Assembly (NCBI GenBank): GCA_947452685.1
Contig: CANGEF010000003.1
Coordinates: 1-44,660, forward strand
Length of the DNA stretch: 44,660 nt
Source: Flavobacteriales bacterium
GTDB taxonomy: Bacteria > Bacteroidota > Bacteroidia > Flavobacteriales_D > Sanyastnellaceae
Direction of reading: 5' to 3'
This document shows positions 20,931 through 30,341 of the stretch, one piece after another. The stretch's first letter is position 1, and each line of letters opens with the position of its first letter. The position numbers and the translations under genes are program-made. Under the pieces are notes generated by a model. It worked only from the letters and a program-made list of their open reading frames with translations, made no database searches and was not told the origin of the DNA.

Positions 20931-21716
20931 TCAAAAAGCCTTTGTAAAGACCTTTTTCACCGAGTCGGTGCTAAAGTGTTCATTCACAGCGTTATAAGTA
21001 GGGAAAAATAACTTCACCCAGTCCAATGGGGTTTGTGCATCTTCCACTCGAAAAGGAAAACTCTCGGTTCTGCGCAAGACACTCAAGTATCCACCAACAC
21101 CCAACCTTTGTCCGAAATCATTCGCAATGGAACGGATGTAAGTTCCTTTTGAACAGCGAATTTTAAACGACACTTCCTTCCCGTCAAAATCATTCAATTC
21201 GAAGGACTCTATTTCAATTAAGTTTTCGCGCATCTTCACCTCTTCATTTTTACGAGCCATTTCGTAAGCACGAACACCGTCTATTTGTTTGGCGCTGTAA
21301 ACAGGCGGCAATTGCAGCTGCTCACCAATAAAAGTAAGCGCAACATCCTGTAATTTTTCCATAGTCAAATGTTCGGTCGATTGAAAATTCTCAGGCAAAG
21401 TTTCCTTATCGAAACTGGGTGTTGTGGCGCCCAAAACAATTCGCCCTGTATACTCTTTCGTTCCTCCTTGAATTTCTGTAATAGACTTGGTCATTTTCCC
21501 GGTACAAACTACCAAAAGACCCGTTGCCAGAGGGTCTAGAGTTCCAGCGTGACCTATTTTAAATTTTGGAAATTTCCCTTCACTTCGCAAGATCCACTTC
21601 AACTTTCCAACTACATCGAAGCTGGTCCAATTGAGTGGCTTGTCAACCAATAGAATTCTTCCCTCTAACAATTCATCTGCATGAGCAACAGAACAAAGTT
21701 TTTGAAAGTCTTCCAT
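20931..21716 (-). CDS. truB: tRNA pseudouridine(55) synthase
   Basis: LLVDKPLNWTSFDVVGKL; KIGHAGTLDPLATGLLVVCTGKMTK; CSKGTYIRSIANDFG. ATG overlaps recN stop (TGATG). Confidence 0.96.
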   Translation of the reverse strand: MEDFQKLCSVAHADELLEGRILLVDKPLNWTSFDVVGKLKWILRSEGKFPKFKIGHAGTLDPLATGLLVVCTGKMTKSITEIQGGTKEYTGRIVLGATTPSFDKETLPENFQSTEHLTMEKLQDVALTFIGEQLQLPPVYSAKQIDGVRAYEMARKNEEVKMRENLIEIESFELNDFDGKEVSFKIRCSKGTYIRSIANDFGQRLGVGGYLSVLRRTESFPFRVEDAQTPLDWVKLFFPTYNAVNEHFSTDSVKKVFTKAF

Positions 21717-23374
21717 CAATCTTTTTGCATTAATTCTTTAGCCGTTTGAAGTGCGGCAGCTCCAGCTTGGTCACCCCCTAACATGTGCGCCAACTCTTGC
21801 TCACGTTCCGATAGATTCAACTCTTGCAAGTCGCTAATGGTAGAGTCTCCTTCCACACGTTTTGTAACTCGGAAATGCTGATGCGCTTTTGAAGCAATTT
21901 GTGGCAAATGGGTAATAACCAACAGTTGGGCTGAAGCCGACATCTCACGCAGCAATGCAGCAATGCGATTGCCCGTTTCACCGCCAACACCCTGATCTAT
22001 TTCATCTAAAATAAGCACTGGCATTTCATTCAAATGCGCGGTGGCTGCCTTAATTGCTAACATGACACGCGAAATCTCTCCCCCCGATGCTACAGACTTT
22101 ATATCCTCGAATGGCTGACCCTTGTTCGCAGAGAAAGCGAAGCGCAAATTCTCTGCACCGTATACATGCAATTCCGAAGTTCCCGTCACTTCAATTTGAA
22201 ATTGCGCATGAGTCAAATTCAATTTATTCAAAGAAGAAGAAATTGCTTTCTCGGCTTCCTTCACGCCCTTCATGCGCAAGTGAGACAACTTCGTTGCCAA
22301 TGCTCTACATTGCTGTTCAAGCTGAACAACTTCCAATTCTTTATTCTGAATTGAAGTTTCCAACGTTTCCGTCAACTGAGCATCCTGCTCCAACTTCAAC
22401 TTCAATTCATTCAAAGCATCAATGCTATTCACATTGTGTTTTCTAAACATCTTGAAAACATAACTCAAGCGCTCCTCTATAAACGAAGCGCGCTCTGGAT
22501 CCAGGGTAACCGAATCAGAAAACTTTTGCAAATCAATATCTACTTCACGAAGCTCTGCAATAACCGATTCCAATTGAGCCGAAAATTGCTCCAACTTCGA
22601 ATGACCACTTTCCCACTTCATCAATTGCTGCTTCGCCATTTTCAATTGTTGAAGAACATTGCTGTCCCCCTCGCTCAATATATTCGAAACATGGTGAAGT
22701 GACTCCAATAACTCACCCGAGTTTTGTTGAAGGTTCAATTCACCTTCCATTTCGGCAACATCATAACCACTAAAATCTTCCTGAGACAATTCATTCAACT
22801 GAAACAAGCGGTAGTCTTCTGTAGCCTTTTCTTGATTCAATTGAACGCGCAAAAGCTCCAACTCTTCTTGCGTTTGACGCCAATTTAAAAAATTCGTTTT
22901 ATACTCGGACCAGACTTCCTTCGACTTGGAAAATGCATCGACCATTTCATATCGAAAAGCCTTTCGGAACAAAAGCGCGTTTTCATGTTGCGAATGCAAA
23001 TCTACCAACTGCTCTGTAAAGTCCTTCAACACTGCCAAAGCAACAGGAGTATCGTTAATAAATGCTCTGCTTTTTCCTTTGCTATTGACCTCTCTTCGCA
23101 CAACCGTTTCTTCCGAAAAATCTAAATCATTTTCCTGAAAAAAAGAATCGAAACGATCTTTCGAAATGGCAAACACCGCTTCAACCGTGCATTTATCTTG
23201 GCCCACTCGAATACTCTTCACGTCTGACCGATCTCCTAATAACAATGCAAAGGCATCCAACAAAATCGATTTCCCACTACCAGTTTCACCAGTAATGGCA
23301 ACGAAACCCTTGTTGAAGTTCACATGCAGTGATTCAATAAGGACGTAGTTTCGGATATGAAGCGATTTTAGCAT
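21716..23374 (-). CDS. recN: DNA repair protein RecN
   Basis: MLKSLHIRNYVLIESLHVNFNKGFVAITGETGSGKSILLDA; FIND-TPVA; VASGGEISRVMLAIKA; LILDEIDQGVGGETG. Confidence 0.97.
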   Translation of the reverse strand: MLKSLHIRNYVLIESLHVNFNKGFVAITGETGSGKSILLDAFALLLGDRSDVKSIRVGQDKCTVEAVFAISKDRFDSFFQENDLDFSEETVVRREVNSKGKSRAFINDTPVALAVLKDFTEQLVDLHSQHENALLFRKAFRYEMVDAFSKSKEVWSEYKTNFLNWRQTQEELELLRVQLNQEKATEDYRLFQLNELSQEDFSGYDVAEMEGELNLQQNSGELLESLHHVSNILSEGDSNVLQQLKMAKQQLMKWESGHSKLEQFSAQLESVIAELREVDIDLQKFSDSVTLDPERASFIEERLSYVFKMFRKHNVNSIDALNELKLKLEQDAQLTETLETSIQNKELEVVQLEQQCRALATKLSHLRMKGVKEAEKAISSSLNKLNLTHAQFQIEVTGTSELHVYGAENLRFAFSANKGQPFEDIKSVASGGEISRVMLAIKAATAHLNEMPVLILDEIDQGVGGETGNRIAALLREMSASAQLLVITHLPQIASKAHQHFRVTKRVEGDSTISDLQELNLSEREQELAHMLGGDQAGAAALQTAKELMQKD

Positions 23375-23422
23375 ACAGCGAATTTACTGCTATGCCTCAT
23401 TTCTGAAAGAAAAAAGTTATGC

Positions 23423-24325
23423 CTATTTCTGTAAAATACGATCGTATTTCGCAATGTTACCTGGGTCTAAACGCTTACACAATTCAGCTATTGGCGTCTT
23501 TTGTTCATCGGGTAACGGTTTGAATATATTTACAATTTCGTCTCCCTTTGCATAAAAGAAGACCTGCATGTTGTACGAAGATGGTTTTATTTTATGAATG
23601 CTATTCAAGCCATTCATGGCATCAATAATATTCTTGGTGGCCGTTGCGCGTTCCGTGTACATTTTATCCAAACCTTGACGGTGGTAGTTGTAATTGGCCT
23701 CGCGCAGGGGACTAAAAGTTTCCGTTAGAATGTTTTCAATGAGCCAATATCTATTTTGTTGCCCTTTCTCTCCGCTCGAACGCCAGCCCGGTTCAGGTGC
23801 GTTTTGTGCGTTGGTAACTATCGTCTGACAGATTAAGAAATAATCTGTTCCGCCTTCCAACGAAAATGAATCGTAATCACTGGCAATGATGTACAACGCA
23901 TAAAACGCAAGGATGCTGCTTAGGTTATCTCGATGTTGATCGGGAGACCATTGCAGTTGCGTGTTTTCCTGAAACTGAAACGTTAAGTTTCGGTCGTTAA
24001 CAGAAACCAATGGTGTTTTGTAGTCTGTGTTGTAGACGGGTCTACTTGAACCAATTTGAATGGTTCCTTCAAAGTCGCGCTGGCTGTTCTGTTTTTCAAT
24101 GGTAATTTGAATGGTACAGGGAATGCGCTCTTCCTGTTGCCATTGATCTTTCGACCACTTTCTTCCATTTAAAAATTCTTCCATAGCCCGTTCCATTGTT
24201 TGAAACACTTCCGGACCCGAAATCATAATTCTTGGGGGAATAATTTTCACATCGCAGTTCAACTCTTGCGCGAAAGCATGAAGCGATATTAAAAATAAAA
24301 TCAGATATACTATACTTTTCTTCAT
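23423..24325 (-). CDS. porD: DUF4835 / PorD-family T9SS-associated protein
   Basis: Signal peptide then QELNCDVKIIPPRIMISGPEVFQTMERAMEEFLNGRKWS; gene order coaBC-DUF4835-recN is typical of Bacteroidota. Confidence 0.85.
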   Translation of the reverse strand: MKKSIVYLILFLISLHAFAQELNCDVKIIPPRIMISGPEVFQTMERAMEEFLNGRKWSKDQWQQEERIPCTIQITIEKQNSQRDFEGTIQIGSSRPVYNTDYKTPLVSVNDRNLTFQFQENTQLQWSPDQHRDNLSSILAFYALYIIASDYDSFSLEGGTDYFLICQTIVTNAQNAPEPGWRSSGEKGQQNRYWLIENILTETFSPLREANYNYHRQGLDKMYTERATATKNIIDAMNGLNSIHKIKPSSYNMQVFFYAKGDEIVNIFKPLPDEQKTPIAELCKRLDPGNIAKYDRILQK

Positions 24326-25521
24326 TGAAAAAGGTCGGCTATTTCATTGGAAATAAGGTGAGCTATTTCCGTTTTCGATTTTAAAGATATTTCTTTTTTA
24401 CTTCCATCGGAATGAAAAAGTGTTACGGCGTTGTTGTCTGAACCGAAATATACACCTTCGGTTCTAAGCGAATTCAAGATAAGCATATCTGCATTCTTTC
24501 TATTCATTTTAGCCACCGCATGCGCTTCTTCATTTTCTGTTTCTAAGGCGAAGCAAATCAATTTTTGATTCGCCTTTTTCGCAAGGCCCAAGGCTGCAGC
24601 TATGTCTTCTGTTTCTTCCAAGTGCAGCTCTAACGGCGAGTCTTTCTTTTTTATTTTCTCGGAGCTCACATTTACTGGGCGATAATCCGCGACAGCAGCG
24701 GCCAAGACCGCAATGTCTGAATGTTGAAATTCCCGCGTGCAGTTTTCATACATGTCACGTGCACTTTCAATGCGTATAATTTTTATTCCTTCGGGAAGTT
24801 TCTCGTGAACGGGGCCAAGCACTAAAGTTACTTCAGCTCCGAACGCTCGAAGGGCTTGTGAAATTGCAATGCCCATTTTTCCGCTTGAACGATTCCCAAT
24901 AAAACGAACAGGATCAATGGCTTCATAGGTGGGACCCGCATTGACCAATACGCGCATTCCCTTCAACCGTTGATTCGGGTTGAAATAAGAAACGACGGCA
25001 CTTAAAATTTCTTCCGGTTCTGAAAGTCTGCCCTTGCCAATTAATCCGCTTGCCAATTCACCGTACCCAGGCGCCAATACCTTACACCCCATGGCGTCAA
25101 TGCGTTTTAAATTTTCTTGGGTGCCTGCATGTTCCATCATGTCGTGATCCATTGCTGGCGCAAAAAACAGAGGACATTGCGCGCTCATTAGAACGGCAAG
25201 CAGATAAGAATCGCACATTCCTGCAGCATACTTCGCAAGGGTGTTTGCCGTGCAAGGTGCAACAAGAATAAGATCGGCCCAAAGAGCCATTTCAACGTGA
25301 TTGTTCCAAACGCCGTTCAAATTACTTTCTGTAAAATCTGAACAAACCGGGTGTTTGGATAGGGTGCTAAAAGATAGCGGCTGAATAAATTCATGCGCAG
25401 ATTTACTCATGATAACTTTTACTTCGGCCCCTTCTTTAACTAGAAGGCGCAACAAAAAGAGCGACTTGTAAGCGCTTATGGAACCTGTAACAGCGAGTAC
25501 TATTTTTTTTCCTTTCAACAC
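24322..25521 (-). CDS. coaBC: Bifunctional phosphopantothenoylcysteine decarboxylase/phosphopantothenate-cysteine ligase
   Basis: LKGKKIVLAVTGSISAYKSLFLLRLLVKEGAEVKVIMS; FAPAMDHDMMEH; VNAGPTYEAIDPVRFIGNRSSGKMG. GTG start. Confidence 0.96.
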   Translation of the reverse strand: MLKGKKIVLAVTGSISAYKSLFLLRLLVKEGAEVKVIMSKSAHEFIQPLSFSTLSKHPVCSDFTESNLNGVWNNHVEMALWADLILVAPCTANTLAKYAAGMCDSYLLAVLMSAQCPLFFAPAMDHDMMEHAGTQENLKRIDAMGCKVLAPGYGELASGLIGKGRLSEPEEILSAVVSYFNPNQRLKGMRVLVNAGPTYEAIDPVRFIGNRSSGKMGIAISQALRAFGAEVTLVLGPVHEKLPEGIKIIRIESARDMYENCTREFQHSDIAVLAAAVADYRPVNVSSEKIKKKDSPLELHLEETEDIAAALGLAKKANQKLICFALETENEEAHAVAKMNRKNADMLILNSLRTEGVYFGSDNNAVTLFHSDGSKKEISLKSKTEIAHLISNEIADLFQ

Positions 25522-25533
25522 GGAGTAAACCTA

Positions 25534-25560
25534 ATAAAAAAACCCCGAAATATCGGGGTT
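25534..25560 (-). terminator. Intrinsic terminator downstream of rpoZ and directly upstream of coaBC
   Basis: Minus strand AACCCCGA-TATT-TCGGGGTT followed by TTTTT; 8-bp perfect stem. Confidence 0.85.
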
Positions 25561-25580
25561 TTGTAGATTTCAATTCAATA

Positions 25581-25913
25581 TTATTTCTCTTCTTGTTCAG
25601 GGTAGCGGAAAAATATTTTTCCCTCTTCCAATTCCTGAATAGCAATGCTGTGTGCTTTCGGAAGTCTTTCGTAGTGACGTGAGATTTCAATTTGCTCACG
25701 ATTTTCGAAAACCTCTTCAAGGTTGTCTTGATTGCTGCTAAATTCTTCTAACTTTTGGCTCAACTCTTCTTTCATTTCACGAGCAATTTGAGACGTGCGT
25801 TTGTTCAAAAGAACTACGGTTTCAAATAAGTTTCCATCTACTTTTTCGTACAACTCATTCGTGTTACGCGTGATGGTTGTTTTGGCTGCAGTTGAGTTTT
25901 TATAGTTGCTCAT
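25581..25913 (-). CDS. rpoZ: RNA polymerase omega-like (Rpb6-type) subunit
   Basis: NLFETVVLLNKRTSQIAREMKEEL; position between bamD and coaBC typical of Bacteroidota. Confidence 0.85.
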   Translation of the reverse strand: MSNYKNSTAAKTTITRNTNELYEKVDGNLFETVVLLNKRTSQIAREMKEELSQKLEEFSSNQDNLEEVFENREQIEISRHYERLPKAHSIAIQELEEGKIFFRYPEQEEK

Positions 25914-25920
25914 AATAATT

Positions 25921-26721
25921 CTATTTGCTAGTTAATTTCGTTACCATTTTTTCACTTTTTAGATAGTACTCTTCGGCTGCATCTAAGAAGCTACTTTTTG
26001 GAAAAGCGGAGACAAAGGTAATATAAGATTCCATTGTTTCTCTATAACGTTCTAATTTCTTTGTGTCTATGCTTCCTTCTGCCAATAAAAACTTGCTCTG
26101 AATAATTAGCGTCATGGCTTGTTCGCGGTAATTCGATTGCGGATATTTCTTCATGAATTCTTGCAAGCTACTCACGGCCGCCTTGTACTTCAGGGTTTGA
26201 ACGTACAACTCCGCTACTTCAAAGTCCTTTTTTTCAAGCTTAAAATTCAAATCCTGAATCATGTGATTCGCTGAGTCTCTTAAGGCGCTAGCAGGATATT
26301 GATCCAGGAAATATTGAAGCTCGTCTACGGCGGTCTTTGAATCTGTCTGGTCTAACGTGTATGAAGGAGACAATCTATAGCTACAAAGAGCTGCCATGAA
26401 GAGGCATTCCTCGGCTTTGGGACTTGAGGAAAAAGACTTTGCGTATGACTTGAAGTAGTAATTACCCATGTAATAGTCCTTCAAACAATAATGTGTTTTT
26501 GCAAAATAATAATACACTTCTTCCGACTGCTGGGTGCCACGGGTAAGACCAATAAGCTCTTCCAACATAGGTAAGGATTTGAAACACTCTCCGTCTTCGT
26601 AGTAACGTTTAGCATTAGCCAATTTTTTTACCGGGTCAGTTTCCTTCAAGGCCTTGCTGTACTCTGTACAACTTGAAACTGCCAGCACCAATGCGAATAA
26701 GAGTACACTAAATCTTTTCAT
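25921..26721 (-). CDS. bamD: Outer membrane protein assembly factor BamD
   Basis: Lipoprotein SSCTEYSKALKETDPVKKLANAKRYYEDGECFKSLPMLEEL; TPR-like YYYFAKTHYCLKDYYMGNYYFKSYAKSF. Confidence 0.92.
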   Translation of the reverse strand: MKRFSVLLFALVLAVSSCTEYSKALKETDPVKKLANAKRYYEDGECFKSLPMLEELIGLTRGTQQSEEVYYYFAKTHYCLKDYYMGNYYFKSYAKSFSSSPKAEECLFMAALCSYRLSPSYTLDQTDSKTAVDELQYFLDQYPASALRDSANHMIQDLNFKLEKKDFEVAELYVQTLKYKAAVSSLQEFMKKYPQSNYREQAMTLIIQSKFLLAEGSIDTKKLERYRETMESYITFVSAFPKSSFLDAAEEYYLKSEKMVTKLTSK

Positions 26722-26803
26722 TTCCGTCGCAAAAATAGGGTTTTGCGCTCAAGTAACGGCAAAAGAATCACATTCGTGTGTTCACAATATGATAATTCAC
26801 AGG

Positions 26804-26832
26804 TTACAAAACAGAATTCCTCATTATTTTTG
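26804..26832 (+). promoter_or_regulatory. Bacteroidota-type promoter for the PLP-dependent synthase gene
   Basis: TTA-N18-TATTTTTG; -7 element matches TAnnTTTG exactly, 21 nt before the GTG start. Confidence 0.45.
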
Positions 26833-26853
26833 TTGTTCTAAAAAATTACGACA

Positions 26854-28098
26854 GTGGATATATTCGAAAAAATCAAGAACAACAGAGGACCCCTTGGTCA
26901 GCACTCAAAAGAATCTCATGGCTACTTTACTTTCCCAAAATTAGAGGGAGAAATTGGCGCTCACATGACTTTCCGTGGAAAACCCGTTTTGACTTGGAGT
27001 TTGAATAACTACCTTGGTTTGGCCAATCATCCAGACGTTCGTAAGACCGATGCTGAAGCAGCTGAACAATGGGGAATGGCTTACCCAATGGGTGCGCGCA
27101 TGATGTCTGGTCAAACCAAATATCATGAGCAGCTAGAAAAAGAACTTGCTGAGTTCATGCATAAAGAAGATGCGTTCTTGTTGAACTTCGGTTACCAAGG
27201 TTGCATGTCGGCAATTGAAGCCCTTGTAGGAAGACACGATGTTATCGTATACGATAGTGAAAGCCATGCGTGCATGGTAGACGGTGTTCGTTTGCACCAA
27301 GGAAAGCGTTTCGTTTTCCAGCACAACGACATGGTTAGTTTTGAAAAAATGTTGAACCAAGCGAAGCGCGTAACGGATCAGACCGGTGGCGGAATTTTGG
27401 TTATGACTGAAGGTGTTTTTGGAATGGCAGGTGACCAAGGTAAGTTGAAAGAAATTGCTGAATTCAAAAAGGTGATTCCATTCCGCTTGTTCGTGGATGA
27501 TGCTCACGGTTTTGGTTCAATTGGAAAAGATGGACGTGGTGCTGGAGATTTCCAAGGGGTTCAAGATCAAATTGACGTTTACTTCGGAACCTTTGCGAAA
27601 GCAATGGCTACCGTTGGGGCTTTCGTAGCATCGGAAGCGCATGTTATTGAATTCTTGCGTTACAACATGCGTTCGCAAACATTCGCGAAAGCACTTCCAA
27701 TGCCCATAGTTATTGGAGCGTTAAAGCGTTTAGATATGATTCGCACCATGCCTGAATTACAAGACAACTTGTGGAACATTGCGCGTTCATTACAAACTGG
27801 ATTAAGAGAAGCCGGATTCGATATCGGACATACCAACAGTGTCGTAACTCCAGTATTTTTGAAAGGATCTTTAGGCGAGGCAACCAACGTAACCGTTGAG
27901 CTCCGTGAAACCTATGGCATCTTCTGCTCTATTGTCGTTTATCCGGTTGTGCCAAAAGACGTGATTATGTTGCGCCTCATTCCAACAACCGTTCACACGC
28001 TTGAAGATGTTCGTTATACCATTGAGTGTTTCTCAAAAGTTCGCGAAAAACTCGAAGCTGGAGAATACAAAGCAGAGAAAATTGCTTCTTGGGGATAA
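26854..28098 (+). CDS. PLP-dependent alpha-oxoamine synthase (serine palmitoyltransferase / cysteate acyltransferase-like)
   Basis: GTG start; WSLNNYLGLANHPDVRK, PMGARMMSGQTKYHEQLE, LFVDDAHGFGSIGKDG, FGTFAKAMATVGAFV, SQTFAKALPMP. Confidence 0.88.
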   Translation: MDIFEKIKNNRGPLGQHSKESHGYFTFPKLEGEIGAHMTFRGKPVLTWSLNNYLGLANHPDVRKTDAEAAEQWGMAYPMGARMMSGQTKYHEQLEKELAEFMHKEDAFLLNFGYQGCMSAIEALVGRHDVIVYDSESHACMVDGVRLHQGKRFVFQHNDMVSFEKMLNQAKRVTDQTGGGILVMTEGVFGMAGDQGKLKEIAEFKKVIPFRLFVDDAHGFGSIGKDGRGAGDFQGVQDQIDVYFGTFAKAMATVGAFVASEAHVIEFLRYNMRSQTFAKALPMPIVIGALKRLDMIRTMPELQDNLWNIARSLQTGLREAGFDIGHTNSVVTPVFLKGSLGEATNVTVELRETYGIFCSIVVYPVVPKDVIMLRLIPTTVHTLEDVRYTIECFSKVREKLEAGEYKAEKIASWG

Positions 28099-28173
28099 TA
28101 ACTGACATTAATCATAACAAGATTTATATGTCAAAATAGGCTTCATCCTATTTTCGCGTATTACAAAATAAAA

Positions 28174-29007
28174 ATGAAAAAATTCTATCATTTAGCATTT
28201 GCATTAGGAACAGCGGGAGTGTTGTTCTTTGCAGGGATAGATTCAGATAACGGAAAAGCAGGAGCAGCTGGTTCACCTGGAGAAGGTAACTGCAAAGGCT
28301 GTCACAGCAGTTACGCTTTGAATTCTACATTAGGAAGTATGACCATTACGTCGAACATGACCAATTGGGAATATGTTCCGGGGCAAACGTACCAAATTTC
28401 TGTAACCGTTACCCAATCTGGTAAAAATCTATTCGGACTTGGATTTGAAGCACTTCAATCGTCTGGTGCGAACGCCGGAACTTTAACTGCTGGAACGGGT
28501 ACAACAATCAAAAACGCTACAGTGAGTGGAAATTCACGTCGCAACATTGTTCACCAATTGAACGGTGGTGCATCTGCTGGAACACACACCTTCACATTTA
28601 ACTGGGCTGCACCTACCACCAACATCGGGGCTATTACTTTTTATGCCTCAGGTGACGCGTGTAATGCAAACGGATCTACTTCTGGAGACTACGTTTATAC
28701 AGCTTCTCAAGTTGTGAACCCGGCACCAACAGGAGTTGCTGAAGAAGTGAATACCCCTTTCACTTTCTCATTTTATCCAAATCCTGCAACTGAAAACGTA
28801 ACCGTGAATTACGCTTTGGAAGAATCTTCAAAAGTATCTTTCACCATTTATGATTTAACTGGAAAGCAAATTCAAACTGAATCTGCTACTCGTTTCCCTG
28901 GAGCACAACAACAAAGTATTGATGTGAATGCCTTACAAGCAGGAACCTATTTGTTAAGCGTGAACGTGAATGGTAACGCTATCACCAAAAGATTTATTAA
29001 GAAATAA
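28174..29007 (+). CDS. Secreted Reelin/choice-of-anchor V-like protein with a CxxCH motif and T9SS type A sorting domain
   Basis: SPGEGNCKGCHSSY; YVPGQTYQISVTVTQSG; C-terminal FSFYPNPATENVTVNY...AGTYLLSVNVNGNAITKRFIKK. Confidence 0.85.
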   Translation: MKKFYHLAFALGTAGVLFFAGIDSDNGKAGAAGSPGEGNCKGCHSSYALNSTLGSMTITSNMTNWEYVPGQTYQISVTVTQSGKNLFGLGFEALQSSGANAGTLTAGTGTTIKNATVSGNSRRNIVHQLNGGASAGTHTFTFNWAAPTTNIGAITFYASGDACNANGSTSGDYVYTASQVVNPAPTGVAEEVNTPFTFSFYPNPATENVTVNYALEESSKVSFTIYDLTGKQIQTESATRFPGAQQQSIDVNALQAGTYLLSVNVNGNAITKRFIKK

Positions 29008-29030
29008 CCTTTATTTCTGATCAACAAAAA

Positions 29031-29054
29031 AGAGCACCGCGGTGCTCTTTTTTT
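29031..29054. terminator. Bidirectional intrinsic terminator between 28174(+) and E2(-)
   Basis: 18-bp perfect palindrome AGAGCACCGCGGTGCTCT flanked by A-run and T-run. Confidence 0.88.
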
Positions 29055-29074
29055 ATTTTCTGTAAACTCTTCTA

Positions 29075-30331
29075 TTAGATGAACATCAATACTGGTTCTT
29101 CCAACATTGCTTTCAATGTTTGAAGGAAAGCTGAACCAGATGCACCGTCTACTACGCGGTGATCGCAGCTTAAAGTTAACTTCATGGTGTGCCCAGGAAC
29201 AACCGCTCCATTCTTCACAACAGGAACTTCACGAATAGCACCAACAGCTAGAATACAAGCATCTGGCGGATTCACAATAGCGGTGAATTCTTCGATTCCG
29301 AACATCCCTAAGTTTGAAATGGTGAAGGTGTTTCCTTCCCAATCAGATGGTTGAAGTTTTTTGCTCTTCGCTTTCTCTGCGAATGTTTTCACTTCTTGAT
29401 TAATCTGTGCCAATGTCTTAGTGTCGGCAAATCTTACAACAGGAACCAACAAACCTTCTTCAACAGCAACTGCTACACCCATGTGCACATGGTGGTTGTA
29501 ACGAATGGTATCTCCTTGCCAAGATGAATTTACTTTCGGATGTTGTTTCAATGCCAATGAAGTAGCCTTAATAACCATATCGTTGAAAGACACTTTCGAA
29601 CCCGTTGCTGCATTCATAGCCGCACGCGCTTCAACAGCCCTTCCCATGTTAATTTCCATGGTTAGGTAGAAATGCGGAGCGCTGAATTTGCTCTCAGCCA
29701 AACGACGCGCAATGGTCTTGCGCATTTGCGAAACGTTCTCTTCAGTATAGGATTCAACAGCAGAAGCAGATTGAACTGCAGCACCTGCCATAAATGCATC
29801 GATGTCTCTTCTTACTATTCTTCCACCGTCTCCGGAACCAGGAATGTACTGAAGCGGTAGCCCTTTGTCTTCTGCTAATTTCTTAGCCAATGGGCTCACA
29901 CGCATGCGTCCATCGTTGAAAGGCACTGGAGCAGCGGCTGGCGAATGTGATGCAGCAACTGGTGCCGGTGTAGCAACTGCCTTCGGAGCTTCAGCAACAG
30001 GCGCTTGTGGAGCAGGAGTTGCAACAACAGGAGCCTCTTCTTTCGCTGCAGGAGCAGCGCCTTCAGCCGAAACAATGGCCGAAACATCTTCTCCTTCTTT
30101 TCCAAATACCGCTAACAAGGCATCTACCGCAACGGTCTTCCCCTTCTCTACACCAATGTAAAGAAGAACTCCGTCTACATAAGATTCGAATTCCATGGTA
30201 GCCTTGTCGGTTTCAATTTCCGCCAACAACTCTCCACTTTTAACTTTATCTCCTACCTTTTTGTGCCATGCCGCAACGGTTCCTTCCGTCATGGTATCGC
30301 TCAACTTGGGCATACGAACTATTTCAGCCAT
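29075..30331 (-). CDS. Pyruvate dehydrogenase complex dihydrolipoamide acetyltransferase (E2)
   Basis: One lipoyl domain (EIETDKATMEFESYVDG), Ala/Pro linker, E3-binding RVSPLAKKLAEDKGL, catalytic LTLSCDHRVVDGASGS. Confidence 0.95.
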   Translation of the reverse strand: MAEIVRMPKLSDTMTEGTVAAWHKKVGDKVKSGELLAEIETDKATMEFESYVDGVLLYIGVEKGKTVAVDALLAVFGKEGEDVSAIVSAEGAAPAAKEEAPVVATPAPQAPVAEAPKAVATPAPVAASHSPAAAPVPFNDGRMRVSPLAKKLAEDKGLPLQYIPGSGDGGRIVRRDIDAFMAGAAVQSASAVESYTEENVSQMRKTIARRLAESKFSAPHFYLTMEINMGRAVEARAAMNAATGSKVSFNDMVIKATSLALKQHPKVNSSWQGDTIRYNHHVHMGVAVAVEEGLLVPVVRFADTKTLAQINQEVKTFAEKAKSKKLQPSDWEGNTFTISNLGMFGIEEFTAIVNPPDACILAVGAIREVPVVKNGAVVPGHTMKLTLSCDHRVVDGASGSAFLQTLKAMLEEPVLMFI

Positions 30332-30341
30332 AATTTTTTTA

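Noticed and set aside
29865-30201. ORFs on both strands (Ala/Gly-rich and Leu/Lys-rich) over the E2 Ala/Pro linker
   Set aside because: GCN/CCN repeats stay open in several frames; the E2 frame explains the sequence completely.
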